A DNA stretch of 35,179 nt from an uncultured Sphingobacterium sp. (GTDB lineage Bacteria > Bacteroidota > Bacteroidia > Sphingobacteriales > Sphingobacteriaceae), in NCBI GenBank assembly GCA_947630335.1, contig CANRHE010000012.1, positions 1 through 35,179 on the forward strand. The letters are read 5' to 3'. The translations under genes were made by a program, and so were the position numbers. Below are positions 15,827 through 24,676 of this stretch, in pieces; within the stretch, counting starts at the first letter, position 1, and every line of letters starts with the position of its first letter. Under the pieces are notes generated by a model. The model searched no databases, was not told the DNA's origin, and saw only the letters and a list, made by a program, of their open reading frames with translations.

Positions 15827-16351
15827 TTATTCATGATTAAATAGGCTAACTAAATTTTTTAATTCTAATGCATTTTCAGGCTTTAATTTACCTGCCAAAA
15901 TCAACCGCATCTCTCTTCTACCGAGTGCCTCGTTATATAGTTTTTTCTCCAATTCTGTCTCAGGTATTAACTCAGGGACATTTTTTGGTTTACCCAAAGG
16001 GTCAATAGCAACAAAAGTATAATAAGCTTCATTCGTTTTTACTTTGGTAGCTTGAGGAAGATTTTGAGCAAAAATCTCCATACGTACTTCTACTGAAGTG
16101 TTAAATGCTCTAGTAACTTGTGCCTGAATAGTGACTACCTCACCTAATTTAATAGATCGTTGAAAAGACACATTATCAACAGAGGCTGTTACAACTACAT
16201 TACTACAATGCTTTTGAGCTGCCATAGCGGAACAGATATCCATCCAGTATAATAGCCTACCTCCCATGAGATTTCCAAATGTATTAGTATCATTAGGTAA
16301 TACTAATTCATTCATTTCAGTGTAAGATTCTTTTGCAAATTTATCTGCCAT
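15827..16351 (-). CDS. Acyl-CoA thioesterase, hotdog fold (YciA/BACH type)
   Basis: A 174-residue single-hotdog thioesterase expected to hydrolyse acyl-CoA to free acid and CoA in the cytoplasm. The signature VLPNDTNTFGNLMGGRLLYWMD contains the conserved Asn and Asp around the long central helix, and VTASVDNVSFQRSIKLGEVV forms the next strands. The C-terminal 40 residues are charged and helical. The start overlaps the upstream reductase gene by 11 bases, making it the last gene of a three-gene operon after the M28 peptidase. Chain-length preference cannot be read from sequence. Confidence 0.9.
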   Translation of the reverse strand: MADKFAKESYTEMNELVLPNDTNTFGNLMGGRLLYWMDICSAMAAQKHCSNVVVTASVDNVSFQRSIKLGEVVTIQAQVTRAFNTSVEVRMEIFAQNLPQATKVKTNEAYYTFVAIDPLGKPKNVPELIPETELEKKLYNEALGRREMRLILAGKLKPENALELKNLVSLFNHE

Positions 16352-17246
16352 ATATTTTTAATTGTTCACAAATATACAGCAAAGAATCAACAAAGCTTGT
16401 TGGTTCAAAGTCAAACTCGTTCTTAGCTTTTGTTAAATCAAACCCAGTAAGGCGTGGTCTATTTTTATCTTGACCAATATCCTTTGCAGAAATAGGGACA
16501 ATTAAATCATTATTAAAAGATAATACATTAGCAAGTATTCTTACAAGTTCCTCAATACTCATCATCTTTTCGCTAGATATATGATATATACCTTGAGATT
16601 CCTTTTTTAAAGTCTTAACGCATACATTTGCTAAATCATCCACCCATGTAGGCATTCGCCATTGATCAGAAACCACACGAATAGTATTTCCCAACTCTAG
16701 TTGATTTTTAGCCCACAATACAACATTACTTCGACTAGTGTCTGGTATCACGCCATAAACTAAAATAGTCCTCAGAATTGCCGCTCTACAATTTCTACTT
16801 TTAATACATTCCTCAGCCATAGATTTGGTCAATCCATAGTAATTTAATGGATTTACAGCTGTAGCCTCACTATAAGGCCCGGCGGTTCCATCAAAAACAA
16901 AATCAGTACTTAAAAAGGTAAGGTGAACGTCATTTTCTTTACTATATGCTGCCAAATAATCAGTTAACTTAACATTAATAAGGAAAGCTTGCTCCTTATT
17001 TATCTCACACCCCTCTACCGTTGTCATTGCTGCAGTATGAAGAATATGAGTTGGGCGAAAATCATCTAATGATTTTTGCAAATTATCAAAGTCAGTTAGA
17101 TCTAATTGTTCGAAATTAGATAAAAATATATTTCGATTAGGTGATTTTGAGACACCATAAACGGTACAATCAGACATTTTATTTGTGGCAATCTCGCAAA
17201 ATTTCTGTGCTACAAAACCATTTGATCCTGTTATATAGATTCTCAT
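16341..17246 (-). CDS. RmlD-like NAD(P)-dependent sugar-nucleotide reductase (extended SDR)
   Basis: A 301-residue extended short-chain dehydrogenase close to dTDP-4-dehydrorhamnose reductase. It has the nucleotide-binding loop YITGSNGFVAQ at the N-terminus, HTAAMTTVEGCE (RmlD-type AAyT-V-D-AE region), LSTDFVFDG, the catalytic pair YGLTK (Tyr137, Lys141) and NPLNYYG before it. No other rhamnose or O-antigen genes are nearby, so the true substrate is uncertain; it may act on another nucleotide sugar. It lies 3 bases after the M28 peptidase stop and overlaps the thioesterase start. Confidence 0.85.
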   Translation of the reverse strand: MRIYITGSNGFVAQKFCEIATNKMSDCTVYGVSKSPNRNIFLSNFEQLDLTDFDNLQKSLDDFRPTHILHTAAMTTVEGCEINKEQAFLINVKLTDYLAAYSKENDVHLTFLSTDFVFDGTAGPYSEATAVNPLNYYGLTKSMAEECIKSRNCRAAILRTILVYGVIPDTSRSNVVLWAKNQLELGNTIRVVSDQWRMPTWVDDLANVCVKTLKKESQGIYHISSEKMMSIEELVRILANVLSFNNDLIVPISAKDIGQDKNRPRLTGFDLTKAKNEFDFEPTSFVDSLLYICEQLKIYGR

Positions 17247-17249
17247 AAA

Positions 17250-18194
17250 CTAATTCGTCCAGCTAAATTTCATCTTCGGTTGCTTCATAGAATTATTAAT
17301 TACTTTGATTTCCAATTCTAATATAGATTTTAAGCCTTCATAATTAATTTTATCAGCATCATCTCCAGTCTTATGATAATCATCATGGCCTCCCGTATGA
17401 AAAAACAAAACCGGTATATCCTTTCTATAAAAAGAAGTTTGATCCGATCCGCCATTCCCATCTCTGCTTAAGTTAAATTTGATATCACTGGTTATATCTT
17501 TAAAAATAATAGGAAAACTAGGGCTGGTGCCATATCCAATTATAGCCAAGCCATTATCTTTATTATATCTACCTATCATATCCATATTAAGCATCCAATC
17601 TACACTTTTTAATGGAATAGTTGGATGTTCAGTCCAATATTTAGACCCTAGCAAGCCTAACTCTTCTGCACTAAAAGCTATGAATAATAAGTTGTAAGAT
17701 TCTTTAATTCTATTGGTAGAATATATACGAGCTAATTCTAACAATCCGGCTACCCCAGAAGCGTTATCATCTGCCCCGTTATGTATCTTTCCAATATTAG
17801 TAATAGTATCTCTAGATCCGCCAAAATCACCTAATCCCAAGTGATCATAATGGGCTCCTATAACTATAGTATAAGGAGATTTATTATCAATATAACCGAT
17901 AATATTATGTGCTGTACGGATACTATCTGCTACCTTAACTCTCGTGACTTTTGCACTGAACTCTTGTCTAAAACCATTTGTTCCTTTTGGCTGAAGTTTA
18001 TATTTCCTAAACTGATTCTCAATATATTGAGCAGCACTTTCGATCTCAGGGCTACCAGTTGAGCGACCTTTCATGGCATCATCTGCTAAATAATAAATAT
18101 GCTCTTTTAAGTTTTTAATACTTACCTCCTGCGCAAATACATTTGCAAAACTTAAAACAAAAGTGAAAAGTAAAAACAATTTTAAATTTTTCAT
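17250..18194 (-). CDS. Secreted M28-family zinc aminopeptidase
   Basis: A 314-residue peptidase with a Sec signal peptide (residues 1-21, ending ANVFA-QE), so it acts in the periplasm or outside. Two-zinc aminopeptidase motifs in order: GAHYDHLGLG (His115), HNGADDNASG (Asp142), FSAEELGLLGS (Glu177 catalytic, Glu178 ligand), NMDMIGR (Asp205) and GGHDDYHKTGDD (His274). All metal ligands are present. First gene of a minus-strand operon with the reductase and thioesterase genes; the promoter must lie in the 36 bases between it and the lspA terminator, where I see no clear consensus. Confidence 0.93.
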   Translation of the reverse strand: MKNLKLFLLFTFVLSFANVFAQEVSIKNLKEHIYYLADDAMKGRSTGSPEIESAAQYIENQFRKYKLQPKGTNGFRQEFSAKVTRVKVADSIRTAHNIIGYIDNKSPYTIVIGAHYDHLGLGDFGGSRDTITNIGKIHNGADDNASGVAGLLELARIYSTNRIKESYNLLFIAFSAEELGLLGSKYWTEHPTIPLKSVDWMLNMDMIGRYNKDNGLAIIGYGTSPSFPIIFKDITSDIKFNLSRDGNGGSDQTSFYRKDIPVLFFHTGGHDDYHKTGDDADKINYEGLKSILELEIKVINNSMKQPKMKFSWTN

Positions 18195-18226
18195 TGTTAA
18201 CTAATTAGTTGAGTTCAAGAATAAAG

Positions 18227-18267
18227 TTAAAAAATAAGAGCGAGAAGTTTCCTCTCGCTCTTATTTT
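18227..18267 (-). terminator. Terminator after lspA
   Basis: A 14-bp perfect stem (18232-18245 with 18253-18266) around a 7-base loop; on the minus strand it continues into TTTTTTAAC. It separates lspA from the M28 operon, both transcribed leftward. Confidence 0.88.
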
Positions 18268-18270
18268 ATT

Positions 18271-18918
18271 TTAATCCTCTAGGATTTCATTATGTATATT
18301 ATCCGACTCCTGATGATCCTCTTTAAAATATCTTTTTTGAAAAATTAATATTAAAGCTACACCTACAGATATTGCTGAGTCAGCAATATTAAACACAGGT
18401 CTAAAAAACAAAAAATGTTCACCGCCCCAAAAAGGAAGCCAAGTTGGAAAAGTTCCCTCTATTAAAGGAAAATATAACATATCTACAACATAACCATGCA
18501 AAAATGTTGCATAACCATGAGCCGGAAATAATGTTGCCTTTTCGTAATATGTACTTTCACTGAATATAAGTCCATAAAAAGCAGAGTCAATAATATTCCC
18601 TAACGCACCAGCAAATATCAGAGCAACATTTAATATAAAACCTCTATTATATTTATGCTTAATCATATAATGAAGTCCATACCCTATTCCACAAACAGCT
18701 ATAATTCTAAAAACACTTAAAAATAGTTTTCCATATTCACCACCAAACTCCATCCCATAGGCCATACCAGGATTTTCTATAAAATGAATCAAAAACTTAT
18801 TTCCGATAATATCAAAACTTTGACCGATTGTCATATTTAGTTTAACCCAAATCTTAGATATCTGATCAATCAGTAGTATAATTACAATGAGAGTAATAGG
18901 TCTTGTATAGCCTTTCAT
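18271..18918 (-). CDS. lspA: Lipoprotein signal peptidase (signal peptidase II)
   Basis: A 215-residue inner-membrane aspartyl protease that removes signal peptides from diacylglyceryl-modified prolipoproteins; the window encodes several such lipoproteins. Four hydrophobic segments are visible, with DQISKIWVK at the start, FIENPGMAYGM, GALGNIIDS, and the two catalytic aspartates in HGYVVDMLYFP (Asp146) and FNIADSAIS (Asp180). It is longer than the E. coli enzyme because of an inserted loop between GNIID and VVDM (about residues 112-142) and a second before FNIAD, and has a charged C-terminal tail. Last gene of the ileS / DksA-like / lspA row, but a terminator hairpin lies immediately upstream. 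Confidence 0.95.
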   Translation of the reverse strand: MKGYTRPITLIVIILLIDQISKIWVKLNMTIGQSFDIIGNKFLIHFIENPGMAYGMEFGGEYGKLFLSVFRIIAVCGIGYGLHYMIKHKYNRGFILNVALIFAGALGNIIDSAFYGLIFSESTYYEKATLFPAHGYATFLHGYVVDMLYFPLIEGTFPTWLPFWGGEHFLFFRPVFNIADSAISVGVALILIFQKRYFKEDHQESDNIHNEILED

Positions 18919-18926
18919 AATGATTT

Positions 18927-18963
18927 AAAAAAACAGCCTTTACAACTAAAATATTGCAAAGGC
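18927..18963 (-). terminator. Terminator-like hairpin directly before lspA
   Basis: On the minus strand GCCTTTGCAA (18963-18954) pairs with TTGTAAAGGC (18945-18936), one mismatch, followed by G and TTTTTTT (18933-18927). The lspA ATG begins only 8 bases later, leaving no room for a separate promoter after it. Confidence 0.7.
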
Positions 18964-18984
18964 CATTCTAACTTTTAATTTTTT

Positions 18985-19371
18985 TTAGTATTGTTTGTTT
19001 TTTGCTTCGATACTAAGTGTTGTGTGTGGAACAGCTTTTAGTCGTTCCTTTTGAATTAACTTTCCAGTCTCACGACAAACACCATAGGTCTTATTCTCGA
19101 TTCTCACTAAGGCTGCCTCTAGATTATCGATAAATTTTTTCTGGCGTGCTGCTAGTTGATTGGTTTGTTCCTTCTCTAATGTAGCAGAACCATCTTCAAG
19201 TGTCTTATAGGTACCTGCAGTATCATCCGTACCATTGGCATTACTGTTACTTAACGTTCTCGTTAGAGCACCAAGTTCTTCTTTTGCAACAGCTAGCTTG
19301 TCTAATATGATTACTTTGAACTCTTGTAATTCGGCATCACTATAACGAGTTTTCTCTGTACTTTCTCTCAT
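18985..19371 (-). CDS. TraR/DksA-like coiled-coil protein with degenerate zinc finger
   Basis: A 128-residue DksA/TraR-family protein, predicted to contact the RNA polymerase secondary channel. Residues 10-50 and 65-95 form the helical hairpin; the C-terminal part YGVCRETGKLIQKERLKAVPHTTLSIEAK keeps the fold of the zinc finger but has one cysteine (Cys109 region) instead of four: CRET replaces CxxC and TLSIEA replaces CxxC. This form without zinc ligands is, as I recall, common in Bacteroidota. It starts 2 bases after the ileS stop and so is co-transcribed. Whether it responds to ppGpp is unknown. Confidence 0.88.
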   Translation of the reverse strand: MRESTEKTRYSDAELQEFKVIILDKLAVAKEELGALTRTLSNSNANGTDDTAGTYKTLEDGSATLEKEQTNQLAARQKKFIDNLEAALVRIENKTYGVCRETGKLIQKERLKAVPHTTLSIEAKNKQY

Positions 19372-19373
19372 AA

Positions 19374-22300
19374 TTAATTTTTTACAATTAAAACTTTAAG
19401 CCCAATGTCATTAATCTCTATAATATCCTCAGATTGTAATGGGTTAATAAATTCAAATGAATCTGCTAATATTTCAGCGCAAATATAAGATAAATTATTG
19501 TTCGCAGCTTCCTCAATCTCATTATTTTGAGTAAGTTGGACTTTTATTCGATCAGTAACTTCAAATCCTTTCTCTTTTCTTAAGTTTTGAACACGATTGA
19601 TCAACTCACGGGCAATTCCTTCTTGTTTCAATGCTGGCGATATTTGAATATCTAAAGCTACCGTTAAATTTGCTAAATTAGCAACTTGCCATCCAGCAAC
19701 ATCCTCTGCAATAATTTCAACATCTTCTAATCCTATAGTATAGTCCGTACCATCTAAATGTAAGACACCTTCTTTCTCTAAGATTGCAATACTTTCTACT
19801 GGTAATGCTTGAATAGCAGTACTAACTACCTTCATATCTTTACCAACCTTAGCACCCAAGGATTTAAAATTAGGTTTAATTTTTTTCTTAATAATACCTT
19901 CTGTATCCGTAATGAATTCTACCTCTTTAATATTAGTTTCTGACAAGATTAAGTCCTTAACTTTTTCGACTTTATCTTGAAATGAAGAATCTAATACAGG
20001 TAATAAAATTTTACTTAAAGGTTGACGCACATTTATCCCAACTTTCTTGCGTAATGACAATGTTAATGAAGAAATATCTTGAGCCAAAGACATTCTTTCT
20101 TCCAATGCTTTATCAACTACAGATTCATTATAAGCTGGAAAATCAGCTAAATGAACAGATTCAAAACTCTCTTTTTTGGAAGCATTATTCAAGTCTAAAT
20201 ATAACTGATCAGCAAAAAATGGCGAAATTGGAGCCATTAACTTCGCAATCGTATCCAAACAAGTATATAATGTTTGATAAGCCGATATTTTGTCTTCTGT
20301 ATACTCTCCCTTCCAAAAACGACGACGACACAAACGAACATACCAATTACTTAAGTGCTCATCGACAAAGTTTTGAATAGCACGAGCGGCTTTCGTTGGT
20401 TCATAATCAGCATAAAAAGTATCAACTTCTTTCGTCAAACTGTTTAACAAAGAAATAATCCATCGATCAATTTCTGGACGATCATCTATAGCAATATCAG
20501 CTTCAGTGTAGTTGAAATTATCAATATTTGCATATAAAGCGAAGAATGCATATGTATTATATAATGTACCGAAGAATTTACGACGTACCTCATCTAATCC
20601 CTCTTCATTAAATTTTAAATTATCCCACGGTGATGCATTACTAATCATATACCAACGTGTAGCATCGGCCGAATATTTTTCAATAGTAGCAAATGGATCA
20701 ACACCATTACCTAAGCGTTTAGACATTTTATTACCATTCTTATCTAACACTAGACCGTTAGAAACAACATTCTTAAATGCTACCGAACCGCGAACCATAG
20801 TAGAGATAGCATGAAGAGTAAAGAACCAACCACGAGTCTGATCCACACCCTCAGCAATAAAATCAGCAGGAAAAGCAGAATTATAATCTTCTTTGAATGG
20901 AAGAGCATCACCTGCCGCCAACTTATCGTAATCTAAACCCCATTGTGCATAAGGCATAGCTCCAGAGTCAAACCAAACATCAATTAAGTCTGGTTCACGA
21001 AACATCTTTTGTCCCGATTCAGAAATTAATATAATATGATCTACATAAGGACGATGTAAATCTAATTTTTCTGTCCCAAATTTTTCTAAATATTCTTTAT
21101 TAACAGCTCTTTCTTCCTCAGACAAAATAGAAGATTCAAGTGAAGCTTCTAATAACGATTTTAACTCTGGCATCGATCCGATACAAATTTCTTCTGTCGT
21201 ATCTTCTGTACGCCAAATCGGGAGTGGTGTACCCCAATAGCGAGAACGAGACAAGTTCCAGTCTACTAAGTTTTCCAACCAATTACCAAAACGACCTGTT
21301 CCCGTAGATTCAGGCTTCCAATTAATTGTTTTATTCAAAGCGACCAACTCATCTTTTACAGCTGTAGTTCTAATAAACCAGCTATCAAGGGGATAATACA
21401 AAACTGGCTTATCAGTTCGCCAACAATGTGGATAAGTATGTTCATATTTTTTCACATCGAAAGCTTTATTATCTTCCTTCAATTTGATAGCAATCAATAC
21501 ATCAGTAGGACGAAAATCTTTTTCTGCACGCTCTTCTGCTGAATAATATTCTTCTTTAACAAAGCGCCCAGCGAAATCAGTTATCTCAGTTACAAAGCGA
21601 CCTGTACGATCTACAGTTGGCACATCTTTACCATTCTCATCCTTTATCAATATAGCTGGGATACCGGCTTCTTTAGCTACTCTAAAGTCATCACCTCCAT
21701 ACGTAGGCGCAATATGCACAATACCAGTACCATCTTCTGTAGTCACAAAATCACCTGGGATCACACGAAATGCTTTCTCCAACAATTCATCCGAAGTAAT
21801 ATATGGCAACAATTGATGATAACGAAGACCTATTAATGCTTCTCCTTTAAACTCCGCTACTTGTTTCCAAGGAACAATTTTATCCCCTACCTTAAAGTCC
21901 TCAAAAGGTATATTTGCTCCTTCTGCTTTAAAATGTTTTGCGATCAGATTTTTAGCCAAAATAACAGATACAGGGACACCTGTATATTGATTAAAAGTCT
22001 TAATCTTTACATAATCAATCTTAAGTCCAACAGCCAATGCAGAGTTACTTGGCAATGTCCAAGGTGTAGTAGTCCATGCTATAAATGCTACGTCTTCATC
22101 GTTAGATTCTACTAAAGACGCTAAAAAAGGATGATCCTGTGTTTTATCTATTCTAAACTCTGCAACTATAGTCGTGTCCTTTACATCTTTATACGTACCT
22201 GGTTGGTTCAATTCGTGAGAACTCAAACCTGTACCTGCAGCAGGAGAATAAGGCTGAATAGTATATCCTTTATATAAAAGACCTTTTTTGTACAAATCTT

Positions 22301-22787
22301 TCAATAAGAACCATAAAGTCTCTATATATTCATTTTGGTAGGTAATATACGGGTTTTCAAGATCTACCCAGTAACCCATTTTTTCCGTCAAATCATTCCA
22401 TACATCTGTATACTTCATCACTTCCTTGCGACAAGCATCATTGTATTCTTCAACAGTAATTTTCACGCCGATATCTTCCTTAGTAATTCCTAAAGATTTT
22501 TCAACTGCTAATTCGATCGGCAAACCATGGGTATCCCAACCTCCTTTACGTTTTACTTGATATCCTTTCAAAGTTTTATAACGACAGAAAATATCCTTAA
22601 TCGAACGAGCCATTACATGATGAATCCCAGGCATACCATTTGCCGAAGGAGGACCTTCGTAAAACGTATATGGTTTACTTGCCGGACGATTCGAAATACT
22701 CTTCTCAAAGATATTGTCCGCTTCCCAACGTTTTAATACTTCTTTGCCGATTTCTGGTAAATTTAACTGCTTATATTCCTTGTACAT
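19374..22787 (-). CDS. ileS: Isoleucyl-tRNA synthetase
   Basis: A 1137-residue class I synthetase attaching isoleucine to tRNA(Ile). The HIGH-type motif is GMPGIHHVMAR (residues 52-60 region, preceded by FYEGPPSANG), and the KMSKR loop is NGNKMSKRLGNG (Lys687). The CP1 editing domain lies between, with WTTTPWTLPSN and DGTGIVHIAPTYGGDDF. VDQTRGWFFTLH precedes the KMSKR loop. The C-terminal region has the anticodon-binding helices and an extra domain without an obvious zinc-finger cysteine set. The length and motif details match the long, eukaryote-like IleS type found in Bacteroidota, often associated with natural mupirocin tolerance. First gene of the operon with the DksA-like gene and lspA. 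Confidence 0.97.
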   Translation of the reverse strand: MYKEYKQLNLPEIGKEVLKRWEADNIFEKSISNRPASKPYTFYEGPPSANGMPGIHHVMARSIKDIFCRYKTLKGYQVKRKGGWDTHGLPIELAVEKSLGITKEDIGVKITVEEYNDACRKEVMKYTDVWNDLTEKMGYWVDLENPYITYQNEYIETLWFLLKDLYKKGLLYKGYTIQPYSPAAGTGLSSHELNQPGTYKDVKDTTIVAEFRIDKTQDHPFLASLVESNDEDVAFIAWTTTPWTLPSNSALAVGLKIDYVKIKTFNQYTGVPVSVILAKNLIAKHFKAEGANIPFEDFKVGDKIVPWKQVAEFKGEALIGLRYHQLLPYITSDELLEKAFRVIPGDFVTTEDGTGIVHIAPTYGGDDFRVAKEAGIPAILIKDENGKDVPTVDRTGRFVTEITDFAGRFVKEEYYSAEERAEKDFRPTDVLIAIKLKEDNKAFDVKKYEHTYPHCWRTDKPVLYYPLDSWFIRTTAVKDELVALNKTINWKPESTGTGRFGNWLENLVDWNLSRSRYWGTPLPIWRTEDTTEEICIGSMPELKSLLEASLESSILSEEERAVNKEYLEKFGTEKLDLHRPYVDHIILISESGQKMFREPDLIDVWFDSGAMPYAQWGLDYDKLAAGDALPFKEDYNSAFPADFIAEGVDQTRGWFFTLHAISTMVRGSVAFKNVVSNGLVLDKNGNKMSKRLGNGVDPFATIEKYSADATRWYMISNASPWDNLKFNEEGLDEVRRKFFGTLYNTYAFFALYANIDNFNYTEADIAIDDRPEIDRWIISLLNSLTKEVDTFYADYEPTKAARAIQNFVDEHLSNWYVRLCRRRFWKGEYTEDKISAYQTLYTCLDTIAKLMAPISPFFADQLYLDLNNASKKESFESVHLADFPAYNESVVDKALEERMSLAQDISSLTLSLRKKVGINVRQPLSKILLPVLDSSFQDKVEKVKDLILSETNIKEVEFITDTEGIIKKKIKPNFKSLGAKVGKDMKVVSTAIQALPVESIAILEKEGVLHLDGTDYTIGLEDVEIIAEDVAGWQVANLANLTVALDIQISPALKQEGIARELINRVQNLRKEKGFEVTDRIKVQLTQNNEIEEAANNNLSYICAEILADSFEFINPLQSEDIIEINDIGLKVLIVKN

Positions 22788-22926
22788 CGCGTGTTTTTTA
22801 TCAATTTTTAAAGGTCGCTAATTTAATCAATTAAGTTTAAAAATGGAAGTTCTAAAAAAATGCATTGAAGATAACTAAAAGCAATTAGCCAAATAATAGC
22901 CTTCATGCTAATGAAACTGCCTATAA

Positions 22927-22976
22927 ACAATAAAAAGAGGCTTTTTGTAAGTTTACAAAAAGCCTCTTTTTATTGT
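22927..22976 (-). terminator. Terminator after trxA
   Basis: A perfect 24-bp inverted repeat (22927-22950 with 22953-22976) with only 2 unpaired bases, containing AAAAAGAGGC/GCCTCTTTTT. It lies 17 bases past the trxA stop on the minus strand. Confidence 0.88.
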
Positions 22977-22993
22977 TGAAAATCGCAGGTAGC

Positions 22994-23293
22994 TTATTTA
23001 AAGCTATTAATGGTACTTTCCAATTCATCAGCAGGTACGACTCCTGATTTACGCCAAAGAACCTTACCCTTTTTAAATAAAATCAAGGTAGGCACACCTT
23101 TCACTTGAAAATTAGATGCTGCTTGAGGATTTTTATCCACATCAATCTTTAATACAGAAACAGCATCACCAACTTTAGATTTAACCTCAGATAAAATAGG
23201 ACTCATCATTTTACAAGGTCCACACCATTCAGCAAAGAAATCAACCAAAACTGGTTTATCTTGATTTATAATTTCTGAAAATGTCATATTCAA
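22994..23293 (-). CDS. trxA: Thioredoxin
   Basis: A 99-residue thioredoxin. The redox site is FFAEWCGPCKMM (WCGPC at residues 23-27), the cis-proline motif is VKGVPTLILFKKGK, and DVDKNPQAASNFQV lies between. It reduces disulfides in cytoplasmic proteins, supplied by thioredoxin reductase; no trxB is in the window. Length is slightly short but complete. It follows the small membrane protein gene by 28 bases and is likely co-transcribed. Two Met codons at positions 1 and 3 could each serve as the start. Confidence 0.95.
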   Translation of the reverse strand: MNMTFSEIINQDKPVLVDFFAEWCGPCKMMSPILSEVKSKVGDAVSVLKIDVDKNPQAASNFQVKGVPTLILFKKGKVLWRKSGVVPADELESTINSFK

Positions 23294-23321
23294 TACTATT
23301 AATATTTAGGAAACTAATCTT

Positions 23322-23558
23322 CTATTTAACTTCTTCATAAGTAATATCCTTTAAATCACTCTTAGATGATCTTGAATAAGATGTCTTACAAATAGGCGTA
23401 TTACACGTGCTAACATTTAATAAAGATAGACCAACAAATACTATACCTATTCCTACAATCATCCAATAGCCTGCATCTAGCCCTTGAATTACAACTATTA
23501 TGCCCATTACCAACCTAAACAGTCGCATAACATTCCAGGCTCTTATATAATCTTTCAT
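23322..23558 (-). CDS. Small DUF2892/YgaP-type inner-membrane protein
   Basis: A 78-residue protein with the opening WNVMRLFRLVMGIIVVIQG, then a second hydrophobic hairpin segment (GYWMIVGIGIVFVGLSLLN) ending in STCNTPICK. This two-helix pattern with a cysteine pair after the second helix resembles the DUF2892/YgaP transmembrane module, which occurs in Bacteroidota beside thioredoxin or rhodanese genes. The C-terminal 25 residues are polar. The adjacent trxA suggests a role in sulfur or thiol redox chemistry at the membrane, but that is inference. Confidence 0.72.
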   Translation of the reverse strand: MKDYIRAWNVMRLFRLVMGIIVVIQGLDAGYWMIVGIGIVFVGLSLLNVSTCNTPICKTSYSRSSKSDLKDITYEEVK

Positions 23559-23663
23559 GTTACTAATTTTTATATTTTACTAATCTAAAATTCAACTCCA
23601 TAAAGATACAATGCTCATACTAAATTATATGTTACATAAGTTACACAACATCAGGATAGCTCA

Positions 23664-23699
23664 CAAAAAAAAGCGGGAGATTGTACAATCTTCCGCTTT
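23664..23699 (-). terminator. Terminator after sucD
   Basis: A 15-bp stem (23670-23684 with 23685-23699, one G-T pair) whose inner bases form the loop; on the minus strand it runs into TTTTTTTT (about 23671-23664). It lies 21 bases past the sucD stop. Confidence 0.85.
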
Positions 23700-23720
23700 A
23701 AATATTTATAATAAGTAAAA

Positions 23721-24593
23721 TTACTTAGCTAATTCTTCTGCGATAGCTTTACCAATCTCAGCTGGAGATTCAACTACACGAATACCGCACTCACGCATGA
23801 TTGCCATTTTAGCAGCTGCTGTATCTTCAGCACCACCCACAATAGCACCAGCATGGCCCATACGACGTCCTGGAGGCGCTGTCTGACCAGCGATAAAGCC
23901 AACAACTGGCTTAGTACCATTTTCTTTAATCCAACGAGCAGCCTCAGCTTCCATTCCACCACCGATCTCACCAATCATGATGATACCTTCAGTTTCAGGA
24001 TCGTTCATTAATAATTCAACAGCCTCTTTTGTAGTTGTACCAATAATTGGGTCACCACCAATACCGATAGCCGTAGTAATTCCCAAACCAGCTTTTACAG
24101 TTTGGTCAACTGCTTCGTAAGTCAAAGTACCTGATTTAGAAACAACACCTACTTTACCTTTTTTGAAGATAAAACCTGGCATAATACCGATTTTAGCTTC
24201 TTCAGCAGTTATAATACCTGGACAGTTAGGACCAATTAAACGAGAATTTTTGTCACTCAAGTAAGATTTTACTTGAATCATATCTTTAGTAGGAATACCC
24301 TCTGTAATACATACGATCAATGCAATACCTGCTGCCGCTGCTTCCATAATAGCATCTGCCGCAAATGCAGGAGGTACAAAAATAATCGAAACATTAGCAC
24401 CTGTAGCATCTACCGCATCTTGTACAGTATTGAATACAGGACGATCTAAATGAGATTGACCACCTTTTCCTGGTGTAACACCACCTACAATTTGAGTTCC
24501 GTACTCAATCATTTGAGATGCATGGTAAGTACCTTCTGTTCCAGTAAAACCTTGAACTATAACTTTTGAATCTTTATTTACTAATACGCTCAT
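23721..24593 (-). CDS. sucD: Succinyl-CoA synthetase (ADP/GDP-forming) alpha subunit
   Basis: A 290-residue TCA-cycle subunit that carries the CoA-binding domain and the phosphorylated histidine. [19 protein letters not shown] is the CoA-binding loop; GPNCPGII and [10 protein letters not shown] follow; [13 protein letters not shown] holds the active-site histidine (His247). I start it at ATG 24593 ([15 protein letters not shown]); an in-frame ATG at 24617 would add eight residues unlike the family and would cover the -7 promoter box. The beta subunit sucC is not adjacent, so the two subunits are encoded apart here. Confidence 0.95.
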   Translation of the reverse strand: MSVLVNKDSKVIVQGFTGTEGTYHASQMIEYGTQIVGGVTPGKGGQSHLDRPVFNTVQDAVDATGANVSIIFVPPAFAADAIMEAAAAGIALIVCITEGIPTKDMIQVKSYLSDKNSRLIGPNCPGIITAEEAKIGIMPGFIFKKGKVGVVSKSGTLTYEAVDQTVKAGLGITTAIGIGGDPIIGTTTKEAVELLMNDPETEGIIMIGEIGGGMEAEAARWIKENGTKPVVGFIAGQTAPPGRRMGHAGAIVGGAEDTAAAKMAIMRECGIRVVESPAEIGKAIAEELAK

Positions 24594-24614
24594 TGTTCTT
24601 ATTTTTTTGCAGAG

Positions 24615-24622
24615 CAAATCTA
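24615..24622 (-). promoter_or_regulatory. Putative -7 box for sucD
   Basis: On the minus strand TAGATTTG followed by C, an exact TAnnTTTG match, with TTTC 20 bases upstream as an imperfect -33. The predicted transcript start near 24608 gives a leader of about 15 bases to the ATG at 24593. Confidence 0.55.
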
Positions 24623-24676
24623 CTATTTGTTTATGACTTATAGAAATTAAGCTTACTCTATTCAGTCTTTTTTTTA

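Noticed and set aside
19982..20380. 132-codon open frame antisense to ileS
   Set aside because: It lies wholly inside the certain ileS gene, with no domain, no promoter and low-complexity composition; it is a shadow of the other strand.
24594..24617. Earlier ATG for sucD
   Set aside because: It adds eight residues unlike the family and overlaps the TAGATTTG promoter box; MSVLVNK at 24593 is the normal start.
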